Source: JACVRM01 sp963839815 (GTDB taxonomy: Bacteria > Actinomycetota > Thermoleophilia > Gaiellales > Gaiellaceae). Taken from it: DNA of 64,000 nt. Under the pieces are notes generated by a model that made no database searches, was not told the DNA's origin, and saw only the letters and a program-made list of their open reading frames with translations. The position numbers and the translations under genes are program-made. The DNA lies in assembly GCA_963839815.1 (NCBI GenBank), contig CAWIWF010000008.1, forward strand, positions 434,001 through 498,000, given 5' to 3'. Shown here in pieces: positions 44,005-52,723 of the stretch (position 1 is its first letter; each line of letters begins with the position of its first letter).

Positions 44005-45099
44005 ATGACCTTTCCTCCGATCAGGGAGGAGCTGCGCGGCATCGAGCCCTACGGGGCGCCGCAGCTCGACGTGCCTGTGCAGCTCAACGTCAACGAGAAC
44101 CCCTACCCGCCCTCGCCGGCCGTCGTTGCCGACGTCGCGACCTCGGTCGCCGAAGCGACGATGACGCTCAACCGCTACCCGGACCGCGAGTTCGTCGCGC
44201 TGCGCAGCGCGTTCGCCGACTACCTCGGGCACGGCGTCACCGCCGAGCAGGTGTGGGCGGCCAACGGCTCCAACGAGGTGATGCTCCAGCTGCTCCAGGC
44301 CTTCGGCGGCCCGGGCCGGGTGGCGCTGAGCTTCGCGCCGACGTACTCGATGTATCCGGAGTACGCCCGCGACTCCATGACCGAGTGGGTCACCGGGCAC
44401 CGCGAGAGCGACTTCAGCCTCGACCTGGACCACGCGCGCGAGCTGGTCGTGGAGCGGCAGCCGCGGTGGTGCTGCTGCCGAGTCCCCAACAACCCGACCG
44501 GCACCGCCCTGCCCCTCGACGCGGTGACCATGCTGTGCGAGGCGGCGGCCAGAAATGAACAGAGCGGCATCGTCGTCGTCGACGAGGCGTACGGCGAGTT
44601 CCGGCGCACCGGCACGCCCTCGGCGCTGGAGCTGCTGCCGCGGCACCGCAACCTGGTCGTCACCCGCACCATGAGCAAGGCGTTCGCGCTGGCCGGCGCC
44701 CGGGTGGGCTACCTCGCGGCCGACCCGGCGATCTGCGACGCGATCCGGGTGGTGCGGCTGCCCTACCACCTCTCCGCGGTGACCCAGGCGGTCGCGCTCG
44801 CGGCCCTCCGGCACGCCCCGGAGCTGCTCGGCAACGTGGACACCCTGCGCGCCGAGCGCGACGCGACGGTGGACTGGCTGCGGGCCCAGGACCTGCAGGT
44901 GGCCGACTCCGACGCCAATTTCTGTTTGTTCGGGACGTTCGAGGACCGTCATGCTGTCTGGGAGGGTCTGCTCGCTCGCGGCGTGCTGATCCGCGAGACT
45001 GGACCCGACGGATGGCTGCGGGTCTCGATCGGGACCGCAGACGAGATGACAGCGTTCCGCGATGCACTCGAGCAAGTAGTGAAAGAGGAAGCGCGATGA
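44005..45099 (+). CDS. hisC: Histidinol-phosphate aminotransferase
   Basis: PLP enzyme converting imidazole-acetol phosphate to histidinol phosphate. 364 residues with LNVNENPYPPSP, the tetrapyrrole-stacking region, VVDEAYGEF and the PLP lysine in TMSKAFALAGARVGY. Between 44,463 and 44,490 the frame reads RWCCCRV where VVLLPSP is expected; the neighbouring frame supplies exactly that, so two compensating indels are likely. The stop overlaps hisB (ATGA). Confidence 0.94.
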   Translation: MTFPPIREELRGIEPYGAPQLDVPVQLNVNENPYPPSPAVVADVATSVAEATMTLNRYPDREFVALRSAFADYLGHGVTAEQVWAANGSNEVMLQLLQAFGGPGRVALSFAPTYSMYPEYARDSMTEWVTGHRESDFSLDLDHARELVVERQPRWCCCRVPNNPTGTALPLDAVTMLCEAAARNEQSGIVVVDEAYGEFRRTGTPSALELLPRHRNLVVTRTMSKAFALAGARVGYLAADPAICDAIRVVRLPYHLSAVTQAVALAALRHAPELLGNVDTLRAERDATVDWLRAQDLQVADSDANFCLFGTFEDRHAVWEGLLARGVLIRETGPDGWLRVSIGTADEMTAFRDALEQVVKEEAR

Positions 45100-45695
45100 G
45101 CAGGACAGCACGGATCGAGCGGCAGACCAGCGAGTCGAAGGTGCTGGTCGAGGTCGACCTCGACGGCACCGGACGCCACGACGTGTCCACCGGTGTCGGC
45201 TTCTACGACCACATGCTGATCTCGTTCGCGCGCCACTCGCTGGTCGACCTCACGGTGCAGACCGAGGGCGACACCCACATCGACGCGCACCACACGGTCG
45301 AGGACACCGCGATCGTGCTCGGGCAGGCGCTGCGCGAGGCGCTCGGCGACAAGGCCGGCATCCGCCGCTTCGGCGACGCCACCGTGCCGCTGGACGAGGC
45401 GCTCGTGCAGGCCGTGGTCGACGTCTCCGGTCGGCCCTACTGCGTACACACCGGCGAGCCCGAGGGACAGCAGTACGTCGTGCTCGGTGGCGACTACCTG
45501 GGCTCGCTGACCCGCCACGTCTTCGAGACGCTCGCCTTCCACGCCCACCTCGCGCTGCACGTGCGCGTGCTGGCCGGCCGGGAGCCGCACCACATCGTGG
45601 AGACCCAGTTCAAGGCCTTCGCCCGGGCGTTCCGCGACGCCGTGGCGATCGACCCTCGGGAGACGGGCGTCCCGTCGACCAAGGGCAGTCTCTGA
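45096..45695 (+). CDS. hisB: Imidazoleglycerol-phosphate dehydratase
   Basis: Dehydrates imidazoleglycerol phosphate. The 199 residues keep all metal motifs: GFYDHMLISFARHS, DAHHTVEDTAIVLG, HVFE and HHIVETQFKAF, ending PSTKGSL. It is the catalytic reference for the degenerate HisB-like protein at 7,534-8,058. The ATG overlaps the hisC stop. Confidence 0.97.
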   Translation: MSRTARIERQTSESKVLVEVDLDGTGRHDVSTGVGFYDHMLISFARHSLVDLTVQTEGDTHIDAHHTVEDTAIVLGQALREALGDKAGIRRFGDATVPLDEALVQAVVDVSGRPYCVHTGEPEGQQYVVLGGDYLGSLTRHVFETLAFHAHLALHVRVLAGREPHHIVETQFKAFARAFRDAVAIDPRETGVPSTKGSL

Positions 45696-45711
45696 TCCCG
45701 CTGGCCCGCTG

Positions 45712-46341
45712 ATGAAGTCTGTTGTCGTCCTCGACTACGGGTCGGGGAACCTCCGCTCTGCCGTGCGCGCGCTCGAGCGCGCCGGCGGGGAGGTCACGCT
45801 CACGAGCGACATGACCGCCGCCCTGGAGTGCGACGGCCTGGTCGTGCCCGGCGTCGGCGCGTACGCCGCCTGCATGCGCGGGCTGCGGGAGGTCTACGGG
45901 CCGCGGATCATCGGGCGCCGGCTCGCCGGAGCGCGACCGGTGCTCGGCATCTGTGTCGGCATGCAGGTGCTGTTCGCGCGCGGCGTGGAGCACGGCGTCG
46001 AGACCGAGGGCTGCGACGAGTGGCCCGGTGTCGTCGAGCGGCTCCAGGCGCCCGTCGTACCCCACATGGGGTGGAACACCGTGGAGACGCCCGAGGGCAC
46101 GCGGATGTTCGCCGGAGTGGAGGACGAGCGCTTCTACTTCGTCCACTCCTACGGCGTCCGCCGCTGGGAGCTCGAGACCAACGACCGCACCCGGGCCCCG
46201 CTGGTGACCTGGGCAGAGCACGGTGGCGACCGGTTCGTGGCCGCGGTGGAGAACGGTCCGCTGACCGCGACGCAGTTCCACCCCGAGAAGTCCGGCGACG
46301 CCGGTGCGGCCCTGCTGCGCAACTGGGTGCAGGGCCTATGA
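45712..46341 (+). CDS. hisH: Imidazole glycerol phosphate synthase, glutaminase subunit
   Basis: Supplies ammonia from glutamine to HisF. 209 residues with the class I amidotransferase triad: nucleophile cysteine in LGICVGMQVLF, and His/Glu in TQFHPEKSG. VVLDYGSGNLRSAVRAL is the standard N-terminus. It follows hisB by 16 bp and overlaps the next small membrane-protein gene. Confidence 0.96.
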   Translation: MKSVVVLDYGSGNLRSAVRALERAGGEVTLTSDMTAALECDGLVVPGVGAYAACMRGLREVYGPRIIGRRLAGARPVLGICVGMQVLFARGVEHGVETEGCDEWPGVVERLQAPVVPHMGWNTVETPEGTRMFAGVEDERFYFVHSYGVRRWELETNDRTRAPLVTWAEHGGDRFVAAVENGPLTATQFHPEKSGDAGAALLRNWVQGL

Positions 46342-46664
46342 GCAAGGAGCGACAGCAGCGCCGGGCAGAGCGCGAGCGCGAGGTGGCCATGCGCGCCGCG
46401 GCCCGGGCGGCCGAGCAGGAGCGCGCCGAGCGCAAGGCGGCCCGCAAGCAGCGGCTGACCCGCTGGCTGCCGAAGCCCGCACCGCGACCGACCGGAGCGC
46501 TCGCCGAGCGGCAGCGCCAGCAGACCGGCCTGATGATCGCGGTGCTGATCGCCGTGAACGTGCTGGTCTGGGTGTTCTTCCCGGACTGGTCGGCGCGGGC
46601 CATGGTCGCCGTACTCACGCTGCTGATCGCACCGCTCATCCATGCCATGTTCGTCCGCAACTGA
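46338..46664 (+). CDS. Small membrane protein within the his operon
   Basis: A 108-residue protein: a highly charged N-terminal helix (RQQRRAEREREVAMRAAARA), then two membrane segments (TGLMIAVLIAVNVLVWVFF and MVAVLTLLIAPLIHAMFV). I do not recognise a function. It is translationally coupled to hisH (ATGA) and lies 11 bp before hisA, so it is expressed with histidine synthesis genes. Confidence 0.75.
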   Translation: MSKERQQRRAEREREVAMRAAARAAEQERAERKAARKQRLTRWLPKPAPRPTGALAERQRQQTGLMIAVLIAVNVLVWVFFPDWSARAMVAVLTLLIAPLIHAMFVRN

Positions 46665-46675
46665 AGGTGACCCCC

Positions 46676-47404
46676 ATGAGTGACTACCTCGAGCTGCTGC
46701 CCGCAGTCGACATCGCCGACGGCCAGGCGGTGCAGCTGGTGCAGGGCGTGGCCGGCTCGGAGAAGCGGTTCGGCGACCCCGTCGAGGCGGCGCTGCGCTG
46801 GCAGTCGGCCGGTGCGGAGTGGCTGCACCTGGTCGACCTCGACGCGGCGTTCGGGCGCGGCCACAACCGCGAGCTGCAGGCCAAGATCGTCGGCACCCTC
46901 GACATCCAGGTCGAGATGAGCGGTGGCATCCGCGACGACGAGTCGCTGGCCGCGGCGATGGCCACCGGCTGCCGCCGGGTCAACATCGGCACCGCCGCGC
47001 TCGAGCAGCCGGAGTGGTGCGCCGCCGCGATCGCGGAGTACGGCGACCGGGTCGCGGTCGGCCTCGACGTACGCGGCCGCACCCTGGCCGCGCGCGGCTG
47101 GACCCGTGAGGGCGGCGACCTCTACGACGTGCTGTCCCGGCTCGATGCCGAAGGTTGCGCGCGCTACGTCGTCACCGACGTCAACAAGGACGGGATGCTG
47201 CAGGGCCCCAACCTCGAGCTGCTCAAGGACGTCTGCCTGGCCACCGACCGCCCGGTCGTGGCCTCGGGAGGCATCACCGAGCTCGCCGACCTCGTCGCGC
47301 TGATGGCATTGGTGGCCGACGGTGTCGAGGGCGCGATCATCGGCACGGCCCTCTACGAGGGACGGTTCACGCTCGAGGCCGCCCTGGAGCTGACGCGTCC
47401 ATGA
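46676..47404 (+). CDS. priA: Phosphoribosyl isomerase HisA/PriA
   Basis: A 242-residue TIM-barrel isomerase. The two catalytic aspartates are in LLPAVDIADGQAVQLVQG and VVTDVNKDGMLQGPN; phosphate-binding loops are SGGIRDDESL and ASGGITE. In many Actinobacteria without trpF this enzyme (PriA) also isomerises phosphoribosylanthranilate; whether it does so here is inferred from the group. The stop overlaps hisF (ATGA). Confidence 0.93.
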   Translation: MSDYLELLPAVDIADGQAVQLVQGVAGSEKRFGDPVEAALRWQSAGAEWLHLVDLDAAFGRGHNRELQAKIVGTLDIQVEMSGGIRDDESLAAAMATGCRRVNIGTAALEQPEWCAAAIAEYGDRVAVGLDVRGRTLAARGWTREGGDLYDVLSRLDAEGCARYVVTDVNKDGMLQGPNLELLKDVCLATDRPVVASGGITELADLVALMALVADGVEGAIIGTALYEGRFTLEAALELTRP

Positions 47405-48177
47405 GCCTTGCCGTCCGCGTGATCCCCTGCCTCGACGTCGATGCCGGGCGGGTGGTCAAGGGGATCAACTTCAAGGAGCTCCGCGACGCCGGCGACCCCG
47501 TCGAGCTGGCCCGCACCTACGACGCCGAGGGTGCCGACGAGCTGACCTTCCTCGACATCTCCGCCTCCCACGAGGGCCGGGCCACGACCATGGAGATCGT
47601 CTCGCGCACGGCCGAGGAGGTCTTCATCCCGCTCACCGTCGGCGGGGGAGTCTCGTCGGTCGAGGACGTCGACCGGCTGCTGCGCGCTGGCGCCGACAAG
47701 GTCGCGATCAACACCGCTGCCATCCGCCGCCCCGAGCTGGTGGCCGAGATCGCGGACCGCTTCGGCAACCAGGTGCTGGTGCTCTCCGTCGACGCCCGCC
47801 GCGCCGCCGGCACGCCTTCCGGCTTCGAGGTGACCACCCACGGCGGCCGGGAGTCCGCGGGGCTGGACGCGATCGAGTGGGCGGCCAGGGCCACCGAGCT
47901 CGGCGCCGGCGAGATCCTGCTCAACGCGATGGACGCCGACGGCACCCAGGACGGCTTCGACCTCGACCTGATCCGCGCCGTACGCCGCGAGGTCACCATC
48001 CCCGTGATCGCCTCCGGTGGCGCCGGCGCGGTCTCCCACTTCTCTCCGGCCGTCGAGGCGGGCGCCGACGCGGTCCTGGCCGCCACCGTCTTCCACTTCG
48101 GCACCCTCCGGATCGCGGACGTGAAGGCCGGGCTGTCCGAGGCCGGCCACCCGGTGCGCGTCGCCCACCCTTCCTGA
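47401..48177 (+). CDS. hisF: Imidazole glycerol phosphate synthase, cyclase subunit
   Basis: Forms imidazole glycerol phosphate and AICAR with ammonia from HisH. 258 residues with catalytic aspartates in VIPCLDVDAGRVVKG and NAMDADGTQDGFDLDL, and the phosphate sites GGGVSSVED and ASGGAGAVSHF. Last gene of the operon here; hisI is not next to it. Confidence 0.97.
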   Translation: MSLAVRVIPCLDVDAGRVVKGINFKELRDAGDPVELARTYDAEGADELTFLDISASHEGRATTMEIVSRTAEEVFIPLTVGGGVSSVEDVDRLLRAGADKVAINTAAIRRPELVAEIADRFGNQVLVLSVDARRAAGTPSGFEVTTHGGRESAGLDAIEWAARATELGAGEILLNAMDADGTQDGFDLDLIRAVRREVTIPVIASGGAGAVSHFSPAVEAGADAVLAATVFHFGTLRIADVKAGLSEAGHPVRVAHPS

Positions 48178-48288
48178 AGGCTCGAATCCACAGCCCGTCG
48201 AGGTGTGCTTGACCCGCTTCGTGGGCAGGTCGCTAATAGGTGCCTCCAGCGCCTCATCGGAGACGCATTCGATCTCGGGACGTGACAC

Positions 48289-49500
48289 ATGCATCTGTCG
48301 AAGCACCTCATCGCCGCCGTGCTCATTGCTACGGGACTGGTCGCAGCCAGCGGTCCGGCCACCGCAGCAGACCCACCTTCTCTGTCCCGCCTGCTCGACG
48401 ACTGCAACGCACGGAGCGGCGTCTCAGGGGCGGTCACCGACGGCAGCGGTATGCCGGTCGCCGGCGCAGCCGTGATGCTGCACGCGGAGCCGGACGCTCA
48501 GCAGGTGGGCGTGGGTGATCGAGTGCGGATGCGGCTCCTCGGCTGGACCCGCACCAACGCGCGGGGTTGCTACGCCATCCCGCTCTACCCGTCGAAGGCG
48601 CCCGTGCGGATCACGCTCCAGCGCGAGGGCTCGCTCGAGCTCGTCACCATCCCGCAGGCCGTCCGTGGGGTCGCGGTCCATCAGTCCTTCGGTGCCCAGG
48701 CGGACCGCGCCAGGTCCGCGGCGGCCCGTGACGTCGTACAGGTTGGTGGCTACGTCGGAAGCGTGGCATCGGCAGCGGCTGAGGCACTCGAGCGCCGAGT
48801 CGGGCTCGCTCCTGACATCTCGGCCTTCGACCTGCCCGGTGACCGTCCGCTGCTGCAAGGGGACACGCAGCTGCTGAAGGTCTATGCGAAGCGCCCGGTG
48901 CTGGTGGGTCAGTGGTTCAGCGGGATGAAGGGGGTGGCGCAGGTGTGGCGCTACTCGCAGGGCGCCCGCACCAGTCTCTCGTCGGGCTTCTCGCAGACGG
49001 GCCGCGCGGGCAGCTACACCCGCAGCACCACCGTCGACCGCTCCGCCGAGGCGACGGTCGCGTTTCCGGTCGCCCGTGGGAAGGCCGGCAACTACTACCG
49101 GTCGTACTTCCGCTACGCGAAGTACATCCACTGGTACTGCGACGGTGTCGCCTGCGGAGCGGCGGGCTACTCGATCCGGCCCTACTCCTGGGAGCGCGGC
49201 ACACAGGTGACCACTGGCCTACGGGTCCCGGCCGTCAAGCGGACCAACTGCTCGCCGTACCGGAAGGGGAGCACCGACGCCATCCAGGGCAGCAAGGCGG
49301 TCACCTGGACCAACGGGGTGTCCATCGGTGGAGAGCTGGCGATCGGGCTGGGGCTCAACCTGACGATGTCGTCCCAGACCGGTTTCAGCAGCACCGCCCA
49401 GAACGTGGTGACCTTCCACAAGCGAGGGTTCCTCTGCGGTGTCTTCGCTCCGCTCAGTGGCCGCCCGGGCATCTTGGTCGCGCGGCAGTTCGCGCGATGA
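48289..49500 (+). CDS. Secreted protein of unknown function
   Basis: 403 residues with a Sec signal peptide (KHLIAAVLIATGLVAASGPATA, cleavage likely after ATA). Residues 40-120 look like a carboxypeptidase-regulatory/Ig-like beta domain (GAVTDGSGMPVAGAAVMLHA). The C-terminal half is rich in Tyr, Ser and Gly and has paired cysteines (YCDGVACG, NCSPYRKG, FLCGV). I do not recognise the family. Its stop overlaps the start of the next exported-protein gene. Confidence 0.75.
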   Translation: MHLSKHLIAAVLIATGLVAASGPATAADPPSLSRLLDDCNARSGVSGAVTDGSGMPVAGAAVMLHAEPDAQQVGVGDRVRMRLLGWTRTNARGCYAIPLYPSKAPVRITLQREGSLELVTIPQAVRGVAVHQSFGAQADRARSAAARDVVQVGGYVGSVASAAAEALERRVGLAPDISAFDLPGDRPLLQGDTQLLKVYAKRPVLVGQWFSGMKGVAQVWRYSQGARTSLSSGFSQTGRAGSYTRSTTVDRSAEATVAFPVARGKAGNYYRSYFRYAKYIHWYCDGVACGAAGYSIRPYSWERGTQVTTGLRVPAVKRTNCSPYRKGSTDAIQGSKAVTWTNGVSIGGELAIGLGLNLTMSSQTGFSSTAQNVVTFHKRGFLCGVFAPLSGRPGILVARQFAR

Positions 49501-50172
49501 TCCGTCGCACCTCGCTCTGCCTGGCGACCGCCGTCCTGGCTCGGCGTGCTCCGGGACGGACCAGTCACCCAGCGGCGACCTCGTGGACCCGGCCCTGGTC
49601 GGACCGGATCACTGGCGTGAGATCTGCGTGTCCCGTCGCTACGCCGACACTTCACGGTCGGGGTCGCCACGGTCACCAACGAGTCGGACGAGTCGCTGGA
49701 GCTCACGGAGCTGACCCTCACCGAGCCGGACGGGATCACACTCGAGGGTGCGGACTTCCTGGTCCGGGACGGGCGGGTGGACAGCTTCGGGGTCTGGAAC
49801 GGCTACCCACCGTTCGGCCTCGCGAAGGAGCCGCTCTTCTCCGACCTGTGGTCCAAGCGAGAGCCCATTGCCGACGGCACGATCGAGCCCGGCGAGAATG
49901 TCAGCTTCCTGCTGCACCTGACCGGAGCCCCAGGGATCGCCACGGCCGGCCCGATCGAGGTGACCTATCTGGACGAGTCAGGCGACACCGGCACCTGGGT
50001 CTCCAACGTCAGATACCGGATCAGGTGGCGATGTCAGAGCGGGTTTCCTCGAGAGCTGAGGTGGTTTCGAGCTGCAGGCTCGCCTCAACCACCGGGGACA
50101 CCGGTAGACGACCACCCGGTGGTTGAGGTGCGAGGAGCGCCAGCGACGAGCCTCGAAACCCCTGTGGATTAA
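49497..50172 (+). CDS. Predicted lipoprotein, frameshifted
   Basis: It begins MIRRTSLCLATAVLA in one frame; the lipobox-like CSGTDQSPSGDLVDPALVGPD continues in another, and the bulk (TVTNESDESLELTELTLTEP, GVWNGYPPFGLAKEPLFSDLW, PGENVSFLLHLTG) in yet another. At least two indels between 49,540 and 49,680 explain this. The fold looks like an extracytoplasmic beta-sandwich. The reading frame runs on into a palindromic repeat from about 50,045, so the true stop may be earlier. Coupled to the upstream secreted protein (ATGA). Confidence 0.6.
50063..50161. repeat. Palindromic REP-like element
   Basis: GGTTTCGAG ... CTCGCCTCAACCACCGG on the left pairs with CCGGTGGTTGAGGTGCGAG ... CCTCGAAACC on the right, giving a large imperfect hairpin. 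From memory, very similar sequences are dispersed in Nocardioides genomes. It lies between the lipoprotein gene and the convergent gene at 50,199. Confidence 0.7.
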
Positions 50173-50198
50173 GGGGAAACTCGTATCCGACCGGGCAG

Positions 50199-50834
50199 CT
50201 AGACGCCGAGGTTGGCGGCGCGAAGGGCGGCGATGGAGTCCTCGGAGCCCTCGAAGGTCAGGTCGCTGACCTGGGTGCGGCCGAAGACGAAGAGGACGAG
50301 CTCGGAGGGCCGGCCGAAGATGGTGACGGGGTCGGCGCCTCGGTGCAGCGTGGCCGAGCCGCTGCCGTCGGTGCGCGAGAGCCGTAGCGGTACGTCGACG
50401 GAGCGGGTGAGGAACCGGCCACCGCGGCGGATCGCCTTCCAGAGGGTGTCCTCGTCGTCGGTGGGCAGCTCGCGTGGCGTCCAACCGGGCTGGGCGCGGC
50501 GGAGGTCCTCGTGGTGCACGAAGTACTCGAGGGTGTTGGCGAGCACCTCGACCGGCTTGAGGCGGTACGCCGTCAGGCCGGGGTCGCGGAGCTTCTCGAC
50601 GAGCAAGGCGAAGTCGCGCCTGGCGAGGCGGGCCATGGCCCGGTCGGTCAGTCCGGACAGCGGGCCGATCATCAGGCCGGCCGAGCCGATCGGGTTGCCC
50701 TCGCGGACGAGCAGGTGGGTGACCAGGTCCTTGGCGGTCCAGTTGCCACAGAGCGTTGGCGCGTCCTCGCCGAGGCAGAGAGCCGTGTCGCAGAGGGCAT
50801 GGCGTTCGCGGCGCGCCAGCGGGGGAGTCGCCAT
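50199..50834 (-). CDS. TIGR03085-type DinB/MDMPI-fold protein
   Basis: A 211-residue protein with the mycothiol-dependent maleylpyruvate isomerase/DinB N-terminal fold: RRERHALCDTALCLGEDAPTL, CGNWTAKDLVTHLLVRE with the metal histidine, and LEYFVHHEDLRRAQPGW. This matches the actinobacterial family TIGR03085, which has no proven function. Divergent from the ABC exporter genes. Confidence 0.82.
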   Translation of the reverse strand: MATPPLARRERHALCDTALCLGEDAPTLCGNWTAKDLVTHLLVREGNPIGSAGLMIGPLSGLTDRAMARLARRDFALLVEKLRDPGLTAYRLKPVEVLANTLEYFVHHEDLRRAQPGWTPRELPTDDEDTLWKAIRRGGRFLTRSVDVPLRLSRTDGSGSATLHRGADPVTIFGRPSELVLFVFGRTQVSDLTFEGSEDSIAALRAANLGV

Positions 50835-50906
50835 GCGTCGAGACTAGCCGCGAGGGAATAGCCTGCCCGGGGCGCAGGTTGGCGCGAGACCGAGGTGTAG
50901 GGAGTC

Positions 50907-52723
50907 ATGAGCGAGGCGAGCAGAGAGGGCAGGGGTTCGACCCGTGCCGGGTTCGCCGTACTCCTGGTCGCGATCAAGAAGGAACCGTGGATCTTCGCGG
51001 TCTCCACGCTCGGCAGCCTGCTCTTCGGCGCCCTGACCGTGGCCGACGCCTGGGTGCTCGGCTGGTCCACGGACCACGTCGTGCTGCCGGCGTTCGAGAA
51101 CGGCGAGATCGGCGACGGGCTCCTCTGGGCGATCCTGGGCCTCTTCCTGGGCGTCGCCATCCTGCGCGCGGTCGGCATCGTGGCCCGGCGGCTCGGGGCG
51201 GGCATCATGCAGTACCGCATGCAGGCCTCGACGCGCCGCGCGGTCACCCGGCAGTACCTCTCGCTCCCGATGGAGTGGCACCAGCGCCACCCGACCGGTG
51301 AGCTCCTCTCCAACGCCAACTCCGACGTCGAAGCCGCGTGGGGACCGATCGCGCCGCTGCCGATGGCGGTCGGCACCGTCGCGATGATGGTGATCGCGGT
51401 CGGACAGATGCTGGTCGCCGACCTGGTGCTGGCCGTGGTCGGACTGCTCGTCTTCCCAGCCGTGATCGCGGTCAACGTCATCTACCAGCGGATGGCCCAG
51501 GGCTGGGCCACGCGCGCCCAGCAGCTGCGCGGCGAGGTCAGCGAGATCGCGCACGAGTCGTTCGACGGGGCGATGGTGGTCAAGACCCTCGGCCGCGAGG
51601 CCGAGGAGACCGCTCGCTTCGCGGCCAAGTCGCGCGAGCTCCGCGACGTCAACATCCGGGTCGGCCGGATCCGCGCGGCGTTCGACCCGACCCTCGCGGC
51701 GCTGCCGAGCTTCGGCGTCCTGATCGTCCTGTCGGTCGGCGTCTCGCGGGTGCTCAGCGGCGCCACCGACGCCGGCGACGTGGTGACCGTGGCCTACCTG
51801 CTCACCATCGTGTCCTTCCCGATCCGCTCGATCGGCTGGCTGCTCGGCGAGTTCCCGCGCAGCGTCGTCGGCTACCGGCGGGTCCGAGCGGTGCTCAATG
51901 CCACCGGCGAGATGGAGTACGGCGACCAGCGGGCCGCGCCCGACGAGGCCGGCGCCGAGCTGGCCGTCGCCGATCTCGGCTACGCCTACACATCGGACCA
52001 GCGGCTCCTCGACGGCCTGGACTTCACCGTCGAGCCGGGCCGCACGGTCGCCCTGGTGGGTGCGACCGCGTCGGGCAAGAGCACCCTGACCACCCTGCTG
52101 ACCCGCCTGGTCGACCCCGACTCGGGCCGGGTCACGATCGACGGCGTCGACCTGCGTGACCTCGCCCGCGGCGAGCTGGCCGGCGTCGTCTCGCTGGTGC
52201 CGCAGACCGCGTTCCTGTTCGACGACACGGTGCGCGGCAACGTCACCCTCGGCGCCGACGTCAGCGACGCCGAGGTCTGGGCGGCGCTGCGCACCGCTCA
52301 GGCCGACGGGTTCGTCGCCGCCCTGCCCGACGGACTCGACGCGCGGCTCGGTGAGCGCGGAACGTCTCTGTCCGGTGGTCAGCGGCAGCGGATCTCCCTG
52401 GCCCGGGCGCTGGTCCGCAGGCCGAGGCTGCTGATCCTCGACGATGCCACCTCAGCGGTGGACCCCGAGGTCGAGGCCCGGATCCTGGCCGGCCTCCGAC
52501 AGGCGAAACCGGCAGCACGCTCGTCGTGGTCGCCTACCGGAAGGCCACCATCGGGCTGGCCGACGAGGTGCTGCACCTCGAGGACGGACGGATCGCCGAC
52601 CGCGGCACCCACACCGAGCTGCTCGCCCGCAGCCCGGCATACGCGAACCTCGTGAACGCCTACGAGCAGGCCGCGGCCGACGCCAAGGCTCTCGCCAACT
52701 CACTGGCGGAGGACCCGGCATGA
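50907..52723 (+). CDS. ABC exporter half-transporter 1, one frameshift
   Basis: Type I exporter with an N-terminal six-helix membrane domain and a C-terminal ATPase. The ATPase shows Walker A VGATASGKSTL, Q-loop VPQTAFLFDD, signature LSGGQRQRIS and Walker B LLILDDATSAVD. Near 52,510 the frame is lost: CCGGCAGC should follow AAAC with one more C, after which TLVVVAYRKATIGLADEVLHL continues to a normal stop. Walker B has Asp-Asp, the degenerate-site form typical of one partner in heterodimers. Pairs with the next gene (ATGA overlap). Substrate unknown. Confidence 0.88.

Noticed and set aside
41959..45111. Long minus-strand open frame opposite hisD and hisC
   Set aside because: Antisense shadow of intact histidine genes, rich in Arg, Gly, Val and Asp, without domain motifs.
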